A program made the translations under genes and the position numbers. A stretch of 20,780 nucleotides of DNA, from positions 1-20,780 of the forward strand of contig CABSMZ010000015.1 in assembly GCA_902478875.1 (NCBI GenBank). Direction: 5' to 3'. The notes beneath the pieces were generated by a model, which made no database searches, was not told where the DNA came from, and saw only the letters and a program-made list of their open reading frames with translations. Of the stretch, positions 1 through 6,430 are shown piece by piece (positions within the stretch are counted from its first letter, which is position 1; the number at the start of each line of letters is the position of its first letter). Origin of the DNA: an uncultured Collinsella sp. Lineage in GTDB: Bacteria > Actinomycetota > Coriobacteriia > Coriobacteriales > Coriobacteriaceae.

Positions 1-49
1 ACGAGATCTAGTACGGTCTCGTGGGCTCGGAGATGTGTATAAGAGACAG
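1..49 (+). other. Illumina Nextera adapter sequence (artefact)
   Basis: Bases 1-7 match the 3' end of the Illumina P7 primer, bases 8-15 (CTAGTACG) match the Nextera i7 index known as N702 in adapter orientation, bases 16-30 match the Nextera read-2 linker, and 31-49 (AGATGTGTATAAGAGACAG) are the 19-base Tn5 mosaic end. This is library DNA that survived trimming and not part of the genome. Genomic sequence starts at about base 50. Confidence 0.98.
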
Positions 50-498
50 TCGCCCGTCTGGCCTCGCCGGTTATCAACGACCCCGAGACCTACAAGTTCG
101 AGTTGGGTAAGGGCATTGTCATGCGCGAGGGCGCCGATGTGACCATCATCGCCTGCGGCCTGATGGTCGGCGAGGCTCTCGAGGCCGCCGAGCAGCTCGC
201 TGCCGAGGGCATCGACGCCGAGGTCATCAACATGCACACCATCAAGCCCATCGATGCCGATCTGATCGTCAAGAGCGCCACCAAGACCGGCCACGTCGTG
301 ACCGTCGAGGAGCACTCTGTGATCGGTGGCCTGGGCAGCGCCGTTGCCGACGTCCTGTGCGAGCAGTGCCCGACGCCGCTCAAGAAGATCGGCGTCAACG
401 ACACCTTCGGTGAGTCTGGCCCGGGTGCCGAGCTCCTGCACAAGTACGGCCTGGACGCCGCCAACATCGTGGCGACCACCAAGGAGTTCTTGGCATAA
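50..498 (+). CDS. Transketolase C-terminal subunit, 5'-truncated by contig end
   Basis: About 148 residues remain, read from base 52 to a TAA at 496-498; the rest of the gene lies upstream of the adapter junction. The segment ends the pyrimidine-binding domain and covers the transketolase C-terminal domain: the stretch around GADVTIIACGLMVGEA, then AEVINMHTIKPID, VTVEEHSVIGGLGSAVA and FGESG are typical of the family. Transketolase moves two-carbon ketol units between sugar phosphates in the non-oxidative pentose phosphate pathway, using thiamine diphosphate. The short C-terminus and the spacing resemble split transketolases, in which N- and C-terminal halves are separate proteins, but with the start missing a full-length enzyme cannot be ruled out. 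DXS is less likely because of the HTIKPID and GESG context. A strong hairpin terminator follows 48 bases after the stop. Confidence 0.9.
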
Positions 499-546
499 GG
501 CAAGACGGATCTCAAGGACTGCTTCGCCAGTACTATGGAAACCCGG

Positions 547-578
547 CAGGGGCGCTCTCTTGGAGAGCGCCCCTGTTT
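547..578 (+). terminator. Rho-independent terminator of the transketolase gene
   Basis: A perfect 13-bp stem (547-559 with 563-575; arm CAGGGGCGCTCTC) closes a 3-nt loop and is followed by TTT. It lies 48 bases after the transketolase stop and fits an intrinsic terminator despite the short U tract. Confidence 0.8.
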
Positions 579-579
579 C

Positions 580-646
580 AGTTGCGGTGAGATAAGGACT
601 GATTAGGGCTTTTAACTGCTAAAACAGTCCCTATTTCACCGCAACT
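580..646. repeat. 67-bp palindromic intergenic repeat, copy 1
   Basis: The 22-nt ends (580-601 and 625-646) are inverted copies of each other with two mismatches; the outer part reads AGTTGCGGTGA...TCACCGCAACT. The 23-nt centre is AT-rich. A second 67-bp element with the same arms lies at 13759-13825, with its centre matching better in reverse orientation. The element starts five bases after the transketolase terminator stem. It carries no coding sequence and looks like a REP- or MITE-like dispersed palindrome. Confidence 0.85.
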
Positions 647-771
647 TCTAAAGAGGCCGTATCAAGCAGGATTTCTATTGGGATAAGGGCTCATTCCAGC
701 CACGTGCAATTCAGCCCCAAGCATAGCGCTGCTGCACCCAAATAAAACGCAGCGACCCCTTAGTTACCGCA

Positions 772-899
772 GGCCGTGCGCAGGGTTACCTCCCAAATCT
801 TTCCGCAGCGCAGGCCGGCGTTTGTCCGCAGCTCCGCAGGAGCAGGACAAATGCCGGCCATGCGCGAGGACGATTTGGGAGGTAACCCTGCGCCCGGCC
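772..899. repeat. 128-bp near-perfect palindrome
   Basis: Outer 22-nt arms 778-799 and 872-893 are exact inverted copies (GCGCAGGGTTACCTCCC... and its complement). Outside them GGCCG (772-776) pairs with CGGCC (895-899). Inside, GCGCA (808-812) pairs with TGCGC (861-865), 813-827 pairs with 845-859 with one wobble, and GCTCC (831-835) pairs with GGAGC (839-843) around a 3-nt loop. As RNA or cruciform it would be one long hairpin. It sits 105 bases upstream of the ftsE start, with no T tract and no gene. Together with the terminator and the 67-bp repeat it accounts for most of the 505-base gap before ftsE; 647-771 shows nothing recognisable. Confidence 0.9.
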
Positions 900-929
900 G
901 GTGGGATCCCAAAGCCCGCCATGCTTCTT

Positions 930-958
930 ATGTGCAGCAAAGCTAATGCTGCTAAAAT
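930..958 (+). promoter_or_regulatory. Possible ftsE promoter
   Basis: TAAAAT (953-958) is a good -10 hexamer 45 bases before the GTG start. The matching -35 position (930-935, ATGTGC) is poor. A perfect 6-bp inverted repeat, GCAGCA (934-939) and TGCTGC (947-952), fills the spacer and could bind a regulator. Assigned from pattern only. Confidence 0.3.
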
Positions 959-1003
959 ACAAAGCGCTCATGTAGTTTAAACGCACGACGATAAGGAGCA
1001 CCA

Positions 1004-2224
1004 GTGGGTAACCACTTCCGTACCTCCGGTGCGGGCGATGATGCCCCCAAGACGCAGACAGGCGTCCAGGGCAGTCGTTTCGCCACTCCGGATTCAGAGG
1101 GCCAGCCTGTTGCTCAGGCCCCCACTCAGCCGGCAGATCAGGCACAGCCGGCATCCGATCCCTTTGCCTACAATCCCACCAGCGATGTCGCGCTTTCCGG
1201 CACGGCGGGTTTTGAGCCCGTTCAGGCCGTGACCGCTCGCGTGGAGCAGCCTCAGGCTGGCGCCGCCACGCCGCAGCCTACCATGGCCGGCATTCCCGAC
1301 CCCATGGCCCCTGCGACGCCGGTTCCTCAGCCTGCGCAGTCCGGTCTCTTTGCCGCTATTCCCGATCCCACGCAGCCTGCTGCCCCGGTGGTCGAGAGCG
1401 ATCAGGCCGCCGAGGTCGCAAGCCTCGATAACGCGCTCAACAACCCCGATTTTACGTCGGTGTTTGCGCCCATCGATCCGCAAGCCAGCCGCAAGAAGAT
1501 GGCCAAGCAGGCCGGTGTCGAGCCCGTCATCCTTATGGAGCATGTCACCAAGATCTATCCGGCACAGCCCAACAAGCCTGCACTCGACGACATCAACATC
1601 GAGATCTATCCGGGCGAGTTCGTCTTCCTGGTCGGTCATTCCGGCTCGGGTAAGACCACGCTGCTGTCGACGCTCAACCGCGACGTCAAGCCGACGAGCG
1701 GCCGCATCTTGGTTGCCGGTCAGGACCTCATGAAGATCAAGAACCGCAAGGTTCCGTTCCTGCGCCGCCAGATTGGCGCCGTGTTCCAGGACTTTAAGCT
1801 TCTGCCGCAAAAGACCGCCTACGAAAACGTGGCGTTTGCCCTGCAGTGCATCGGCAAGCCCAAGGGCGTCATTCGCAGCCAGGTGCCGGAGGTGCTGCGT
1901 CTGGTCGGTCTGGCCGATCAGATGGACTCGCTGCCCGACCAGCTTTCCGGTGGCGAGCAGCAGCGCGTCGCCGTCGCCCGCGCTATGGTCAACCGTCCGC
2001 CGCTGCTGATCTGCGACGAGCCCACGGGTAACCTCGACCCGGCGATCTCGCTGGGCATCATGAAGCTGCTCGAGCGTATTAACCGCACCGGCACCACCGT
2101 GATCGTCGCCACGCACGACCGCGAGATGGTCGATAGCATGCACCGTCGCGTGATCGCCCTCGAGGGCGGCCACGTTATCCGCGACCAGGAGAGGGGAGGT
2201 TACGGCAACTATGGCACCAACTAA
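1004..2224 (+). CDS. ftsE: Cell-division ABC ATPase FtsE with long N-terminal extension
   Basis: FtsE is the cytoplasmic ATPase of the FtsEX complex, which in other bacteria couples the divisome to peptidoglycan hydrolases outside the cell. The ABC domain spans about residues 173-400: Walker A GHSGSGKTT (211-219), signature LSGGEQQ (314-320), Walker B ending D338-E339, and H-loop H371. The PTGNLD and VIVATHDRE stretches are FtsE-like, and ftsX follows directly. The protein is 406 residues, whereas typical FtsE is about 225. The extra ~172 residues at the front are rich in Pro, Ala and Gln, have no predicted membrane span, and look disordered. The GTG start is supported by AAGGAG at 993-998, five bases upstream. 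An internal ATG at 1499 would give a normal-sized protein but has no visible ribosome-binding site. Confidence 0.95.
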   Translation: MGNHFRTSGAGDDAPKTQTGVQGSRFATPDSEGQPVAQAPTQPADQAQPASDPFAYNPTSDVALSGTAGFEPVQAVTARVEQPQAGAATPQPTMAGIPDPMAPATPVPQPAQSGLFAAIPDPTQPAAPVVESDQAAEVASLDNALNNPDFTSVFAPIDPQASRKKMAKQAGVEPVILMEHVTKIYPAQPNKPALDDINIEIYPGEFVFLVGHSGSGKTTLLSTLNRDVKPTSGRILVAGQDLMKIKNRKVPFLRRQIGAVFQDFKLLPQKTAYENVAFALQCIGKPKGVIRSQVPEVLRLVGLADQMDSLPDQLSGGEQQRVAVARAMVNRPPLLICDEPTGNLDPAISLGIMKLLERINRTGTTVIVATHDREMVDSMHRRVIALEGGHVIRDQERGGYGNYGTN

Positions 2225-3131
2225 CGTGGGCTACTCCTTCAAAGAGGCAATCAGTCACTTCTTCCGTAACTGGACTACCTCGCTCGGCGCCGTCATCACG
2301 ATCTTCCTTTCGCTGTTTATCATCGGCCTGTTCATCATGGGCTCCGCGATGCTGAACTCCGTGATCGGCACCGTCGAGGATCAGGTCGTCATCAACGCCT
2401 TTATTAGCGATGACGCCGACCAGGCAGATGTTCAGGCCTTTGAGGCTGAGCTCAAGACGTGGAGCAACGTCAAGTCCGTGACGTACAAGGACAAGGACGA
2501 CGCGCTGGCCGAGTATACGAGCAAGATGTCGGGCAACGCCGACGCCACCATGAGCGCGCTCGATGGCCAGAACCCGCTGCCGGCTTCGTTTGCAATTGAG
2601 ATGGACGATCCGTCCAAGGTCGAGAGCACGGCCCAGAAGCTCAAGAAGAACGCCGACTTCCAGAAGATCGCGGATGACGGCGACGTCAACGCGAGCGTGC
2701 TGTACGGCCAAGAGGAAGTGAGCCGCCTGTTCCAGGTGACCAACTACATCCGCATCGCCGCCGTGGTGCTCGTTGGCCTTTTGACCTTTATCGCATTCAT
2801 CTTCATCAACAACACGATTCGCCTGTCCATCACGGCGCGTCGTCGTGAGATTGCGATTATGCGTCTGGTCGGCGCCAGCAACGGCTTCATTCGCGGCCCG
2901 TTTATCACCGAGGGCGTACTGCAGGCCATTTTGGGCTCGCTGCTTTCCATCGGCGTTCTGGAGCTGCTGCGCAATCTGATGATTCCGCGTTTGCAGGAGA
3001 GCATCGGCTGGATGTCGTTTGCCCTGCCGATGCAGTACTACCTGGTGACCTATGCTGCGCTGATTCTGGTCGGTGTGATTATCGGTCTCTTTGGTTCTGC
3101 CATAGCCATGCGCCGCTACCTGCGCGTGTAG
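2211..3131 (+). CDS. ftsX: Cell-division membrane protein FtsX
   Basis: FtsX is the permease-like partner of FtsE. The 306-residue protein has the expected layout: a short cytoplasmic N-terminus, membrane helix 1 at about 23-47, an extracellular domain (about 48-175) that in other species contacts wall hydrolases or their activators, then three helices near 178-200, 226-247 and 275-300. The cytoplasmic segment TARRREIAIMRLVGASNGF between helices 2 and 3 is characteristic of FtsX/MacB-type permeases and contacts the ATPase. The ATG overlaps the end of ftsE by 14 bases, and GGAGGT (2195-2200) lies inside ftsE, so translation is probably coupled. A terminator follows 24 bases after the stop, making ftsEX a two-gene unit. 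Confidence 0.96.
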   Translation: MAPTNVGYSFKEAISHFFRNWTTSLGAVITIFLSLFIIGLFIMGSAMLNSVIGTVEDQVVINAFISDDADQADVQAFEAELKTWSNVKSVTYKDKDDALAEYTSKMSGNADATMSALDGQNPLPASFAIEMDDPSKVESTAQKLKKNADFQKIADDGDVNASVLYGQEEVSRLFQVTNYIRIAAVVLVGLLTFIAFIFINNTIRLSITARRREIAIMRLVGASNGFIRGPFITEGVLQAILGSLLSIGVLELLRNLMIPRLQESIGWMSFALPMQYYLVTYAALILVGVIIGLFGSAIAMRRYLRV

Positions 3132-3155
3132 GCATGCCTGGAATTCATCCCTTCC

Positions 3156-3189
3156 AACGGGTCGTCTCTTATGGGGCGGCCCGTTTTTT
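3156..3189 (+). terminator. Rho-independent terminator of ftsEX
   Basis: An 11-bp stem (AACGGGTCGTC, 3156-3166, with 3175-3185, two G-U pairs) is followed by a run of six T at 3184-3189. Located 24 bases after the ftsX stop. Confidence 0.85.
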
Positions 3190-3266
3190 GATCTCTAGGG
3201 GACGGCAGGAAAGCGAATCATTTGGGTAGACTCTTTGGAGTTCGTCATCGATAGCAAGGAGGCGCC

Positions 3267-5402
3267 ATGGGGCGCAATAACAAGCATAAGCGCGGTGCTC
3301 GCAATAAGCGTGGGCCGGTGCGCAGCGAACGCCGTCCGAGCCTGACCGGGCGCGTGCAGCTCCATGAGCATGGCGCCTATGTCATAACCGAGAGCGGCGA
3401 CTACAAGGTTATGGGCCGCGGTAAGCGCGAGATCATGGATGGCGATACCGTTGCCGTGAGCATTAAGAACAGCCCGCACGGTGAGCGGCGCGCCGTGATC
3501 GCAGGCGTGGTTGAGCGCGCAGCCATAAGCGTGGTGGGTACGTACCAGACCGCTGGTCCGCTCGGTGTGATCGAGCCGCTCGATTCGCGCCTGAAGGCCG
3601 ACTTCTTCATTCTGTCCGAGGATACCTCGGCGGATCGTCTGGGCGTCCACCCGGGTGATGCCGTTGTCGCGCGCATTTTGACCTACCCGACGCGCCTGGA
3701 ATCGGGCACCGTGACGATCGAACGCCGCATTGGCGGAGATGACGCGCCCGATTTGGGCGTTCAATACGTGATGGCGCGTTACGGCTATACCGATAGCTAT
3801 CCCGAGGCCGCGCTGGACGAGGCCGAGGGGCTTTCGCTCGATGTGTCCGCGGCGCTTAAGGACCCGCTCCGCCGCGATCTGCGCGACCGCTTTGTCATCA
3901 CGATCGACCCGGTCGACGCGCGCGACTTTGACGATGCCATTTCGCTTGAGCGCACGCCCGAGGGTGGCTACAAGCTGGGTGTGCATATCGCTGACGTTTC
4001 TCACTATGTGGCTTGGGACGGGCATATCGATCTTGAGGCTCGCCATCGTACGACATCGGTGTATCTGGCCGATCGCGTGCTTCCCATGCTGCCCGAACGC
4101 CTGTCCTGTGACCTATGCTCGCTTCGCCCTGACGAGGACCGTCTTGCGTTTACCGTTGACATTGAGCTCGATGCGCAGGGTCGCGTGCGGCATTACGATC
4201 CTTACCCCAGCGTGACTCGCTCGCGTGTGCGTATGGACTATGACGGCGCCGAGGCGCTGCTGGTGCGTGCCGGCGCGGTTGAGTATTCGGTGCTGGAAGG
4301 CGCCGCTGAGGATGTTGCGGCTGCTGAGGCCTCGCGCGAGGAGGCGCTTGAGCGCGGTCTTGCGTGCGAGGAAACTGCTCGCGGCTATAACGTCGACCTC
4401 GGCGATTTCCTTGTCGCCGCCAACGAACTCGCCGAACTTCGCCGTCGTATTCGTCGTGCCCGCGGCTCAGTCGATTTTGACACGGCCGAGATTCGCGCTC
4501 TATTGGATGAGGACGGAGTACCCGTGCAGATTGTGGCGCGCGAGCGTTCGTGTGCCACGTCGCTTATCGAGGAAGCCATGCTACTCGCCAACGAGTGCGT
4601 TGCAGAGTGGCTGGCAGACCGTGATATCGAGGCCTGCTATCGCGTGCATGAGGATCCGAGCCCCGATAGCCTGCACGGTGCCGCCGTTGCGCTGGCGCAG
4701 CTAGGCATCATCGACGATCGCCGTGCTGCCGGTATCGCCCTGGGGAGTCCCGATGAGCTGCAGGCTGCAGTTGATGCTGCCGCCGGTACGGCCAACGCAC
4801 CGCTCGTCAACACGCTGCTTCTGCGCAGCATGCAGCGCGCACTGTACAAGCCGCGCAACGAGGGCCACTTTGCGCTCGCCGCGCCGTGCTACTGTCACTT
4901 TACGAGTCCCATCCGTCGCTACCCCGATCTGGTGGTGCACCGCGTGCTCAAACTGCAGTTGGCCTATGAGCAGCTCGGCGGCAAGGACGCCCTGGTCCGT
5001 ACGCCGCGGCTGATCGGCAAGGGGCGCGAGTCGCTGCCGCGCATTCTGCCGCAGATCTGCCGCGCATGCAGCGATGCCGAGCGCGCGGCAGATGCCGCTA
5101 GCCATGCGACGCAAAAGATCAAGATTGCCCAGTACTATGAGGACCGTCTGGGCGAGCGCTATGCCGGAACCGTCTCGTGGGTTAGCAGCATGGGCCTCTT
5201 TGTGCGCTTGGACCTGACGCAGGTCGAAGGCTTGGTTTCGATCAAGAGCCTGGGCAACGAGTGGTTCGAGTTCGACGAGGATGCGCTCACGCTCACAGGT
5301 GCCGACACGGGGACTCGCTATGAACTGGGTCAGCGCGTGATTATCGAGGTCTCGCGCGTCAATACCACGCGTGGGCACTTGGACTTTAAGCTTATCCATT
5401 AG
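3267..5402 (+). CDS. rnr: Ribonuclease R (RNB-family 3'-5' exoribonuclease)
   Basis: RNase R degrades structured RNA from the 3' end and clears non-stop mRNA during trans-translation. The 711-residue protein has a basic N-terminus, cold-shock-like domains over about 25-170, the RNB catalytic domain at about 195-540 and a C-terminal S1 domain from about 634. The catalytic motif IDPVDARDFDDA gives the metal ligands D214, D220, D222 and D223, and the RNB signature HFTSPIRRYPDLVVHRVL is intact. The S1 domain runs to the last residue, so the Lys-rich tail of the E. coli enzyme is missing, as is a helix-turn-helix N-terminus. AAGGAGG (3256-3262) supports the ATG. In many Gram-positive bacteria smpB is next to rnr; here smpB begins 7.9 kb downstream on the same strand. 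Confidence 0.96.
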   Translation: MGRNNKHKRGARNKRGPVRSERRPSLTGRVQLHEHGAYVITESGDYKVMGRGKREIMDGDTVAVSIKNSPHGERRAVIAGVVERAAISVVGTYQTAGPLGVIEPLDSRLKADFFILSEDTSADRLGVHPGDAVVARILTYPTRLESGTVTIERRIGGDDAPDLGVQYVMARYGYTDSYPEAALDEAEGLSLDVSAALKDPLRRDLRDRFVITIDPVDARDFDDAISLERTPEGGYKLGVHIADVSHYVAWDGHIDLEARHRTTSVYLADRVLPMLPERLSCDLCSLRPDEDRLAFTVDIELDAQGRVRHYDPYPSVTRSRVRMDYDGAEALLVRAGAVEYSVLEGAAEDVAAAEASREEALERGLACEETARGYNVDLGDFLVAANELAELRRRIRRARGSVDFDTAEIRALLDEDGVPVQIVARERSCATSLIEEAMLLANECVAEWLADRDIEACYRVHEDPSPDSLHGAAVALAQLGIIDDRRAAGIALGSPDELQAAVDAAAGTANAPLVNTLLLRSMQRALYKPRNEGHFALAAPCYCHFTSPIRRYPDLVVHRVLKLQLAYEQLGGKDALVRTPRLIGKGRESLPRILPQICRACSDAERAADAASHATQKIKIAQYYEDRLGERYAGTVSWVSSMGLFVRLDLTQVEGLVSIKSLGNEWFEFDEDALTLTGADTGTRYELGQRVIIEVSRVNTTRGHLDFKLIH

Positions 5403-5427
5403 CCAAATCTCGACTCATGGCGGGAGA

Positions 5428-5463
5428 GCGGAGGGCGGTCTTTCGGGGCCGCCCTCCGCATTT
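5428..5463 (+). terminator. Terminator-like hairpin after rnr
   Basis: A 13-bp GC-rich stem (GCGGAGGGCGGTC, 5428-5440, with 5447-5459, one G-U pair) and a 6-nt loop lie 25 bases after the rnr stop. The T run is short (ATTTGG), so termination may be partial. Confidence 0.65.
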
Positions 5464-5521
5464 GGATCATGGCTACCTTGCCGTCTGCTCGGCCGCCCGC
5501 TTACCTGCTATTCGAGAGGTA

Positions 5522-5560
5522 AAACCTACCAAAATAAACCTGTCCCTTTTTGGCAGGTTT
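5522..5560. promoter_or_regulatory. Inverted repeat upstream of the recombinase gene
   Basis: AAACCTACCAAAA (5522-5534) pairs with 5548-5560 (TTTTGGCAGGTTT) with one mismatch around a 13-nt centre. A competing inner pair, AAACCTG (5537-5543) and CAGGTTT (5554-5560), shares the right arm, so three related half-sites are present. They end 19 bases before the recombinase ATG, a normal place for an autoregulatory operator or a resolvase binding (res) site. Either role is inferred from position and symmetry. Confidence 0.5.
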
Positions 5561-5579
5561 ACAAGAAAGCGGGGATGAG

Positions 5580-6185
5580 ATGGCGACGGTGTATGGTTAT
5601 GCGCGGGTGAGTTCGCGCGATCAGAATCTTAATCGGCAGCTGGATGCGCTGGGCGCCTATGGCGTGGGCTCGGCGAATATTTATGCCGACCATGCGAGCG
5701 GCAAGGACTTCGATCGACCGCGCTATCGCGAGCTGCTGCACGTCCTGGGAGACGGGGACGTGCTGGTGGTGCTTTCTATCGACCGACTTGGTCGTAATTA
5801 CTCCGAGATTCTTGAGGAATGGCGTCGCATTACCAAGGAGCTCGGGGTTGCCATTGTGGTGTTGGACATGCCATTGCTTGACACGCGCGCCAGGGCAAGC
5901 GGCACGCCGGATGTGACTAATACCCTGATTGCCGATATTGTGCTGCAACTGCTGAGCTACGTGGCGCAGGTGGAGCGCGAGAATATCCATCGGCGCCAAG
6001 CGGAGGGAATTGCAGCGGCGCGGGCGCGAGGGGTCCGTTTCGGTCGACCTCGCAAGCCGTGCCCTCCTCAGTTTGAGCTGGTGCGCGATAGCTATGAGGC
6101 GGGCGATATTACCCGCAGCCAGGCAGCAAAGTGCCTGGGCGTGTGCGTGGGGACGTTCGATCGCTGGATGCGCGAGGCGGGGTAG
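5580..6185 (+). CDS. Serine recombinase, resolvase/invertase type
   Basis: Small serine recombinases cut and rejoin DNA through a serine-linked intermediate, resolving cointegrates or inverting segments. The 201-residue protein begins with the catalytic block YGYARVSSRDQN (nucleophile S11, with R9 nearby), followed by DHASGKDFDRPRY, LSIDRLGRN (active-site arginines) and a long dimer helix around VAQVERENIHRRQAEGI. The C-terminal 45 residues, from GRPRKP through SQAAKCLGVCVGTFDRW, form a helix-turn-helix DNA-binding domain. Length and order are those of a complete resolvase/invertase; IS607-type TnpA, which has its HTH first, is excluded. The ATG at 5580 starts the conserved domain, with GGGG a few bases upstream; a frame extension to 5550 adds only unconserved residues. 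No transposase, cargo or toxin gene adjoins it, so its substrate is unknown. Confidence 0.92.
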   Translation: MATVYGYARVSSRDQNLNRQLDALGAYGVGSANIYADHASGKDFDRPRYRELLHVLGDGDVLVVLSIDRLGRNYSEILEEWRRITKELGVAIVVLDMPLLDTRARASGTPDVTNTLIADIVLQLLSYVAQVERENIHRRQAEGIAAARARGVRFGRPRKPCPPQFELVRDSYEAGDITRSQAAKCLGVCVGTFDRWMREAG

Positions 6186-6224
6186 AGGTTTGCGGCACGT
6201 CCGATTGGCGCCCACGCGAGGCGG

Positions 6225-6250
6225 TATCGGTAACAGCCCTGTTACCGATA
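6225..6250. promoter_or_regulatory. Perfect 26-bp palindrome between the recombinase and murR-like genes
   Basis: TATCGGTAACAG (6225-6236) and its exact complement (6239-6250) flank a 2-bp CC centre. The site lies 39 bases after the recombinase stop and 12 bases before a possible -35 hexamer of the mur cluster. It could be the operator of the RpiR-type regulator, or a crossover site for the recombinase, since serine recombinases cut around a central 2-bp core. No further copy is visible in the window. Confidence 0.6.
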
Positions 6251-6261
6251 ATGCGACCTCG

Positions 6262-6289
6262 TTGAAATATTTTGTGTCGCGCGTATTTC
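6262..6289 (+). promoter_or_regulatory. Possible promoter of the mur cluster
   Basis: TTGAAA (6262-6267) and TATTTC (6284-6289) are separated by 16 bases, just downstream of the 26-bp palindrome. If used, it gives a leader of about 135 bases before the regulator start. A 5-bp inverted repeat, ACGAA-TCG-TTCGT (6384-6396), lies in that leader. Confidence 0.35.
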
Positions 6290-6305
6290 CGAGCGGTCGG
6301 ATTTG

Positions 6306-6334
6306 AGGGGCGAGCGGTAGAACGCTCGTCCTTT
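6306..6334 (+). terminator. Hairpin, possible recombinase terminator
   Basis: An 11-bp stem with two G-U pairs (6306-6316 with 6323-6333), containing CGAGCG/CGCTCG around a 6-nt loop, ends in CCTTT. It may end recombinase transcription, or fold in the mur leader if the upstream promoter is real. The T run is weak. Confidence 0.4.
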
Positions 6335-6430
6335 GTGCGCCACGATGCGGCACAATGTACCGTAAAAGCTGTTTGTATCCGGTACGAATCGTTCGTTGGT
6401 CTTTAATTCTTCTCAACGGAGGTGTTTGAG

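Noticed and set aside
1094..2173. 359-codon minus-strand frame opposite ftsE
   Set aside because: Shadow of the ftsE codon pattern; FtsE motifs on the plus strand are unambiguous.
5550..5579. Earlier start for the serine recombinase
   Set aside because: The ten extra residues are not part of the conserved resolvase start and the region overlaps the inverted repeat; ATG 5580 fits the family.
6186..6430. Invertible promoter controlled by the neighbouring recombinase
   Set aside because: Only one palindromic site is visible; an inversion would need two separated inverted copies around the promoter, which I do not find.
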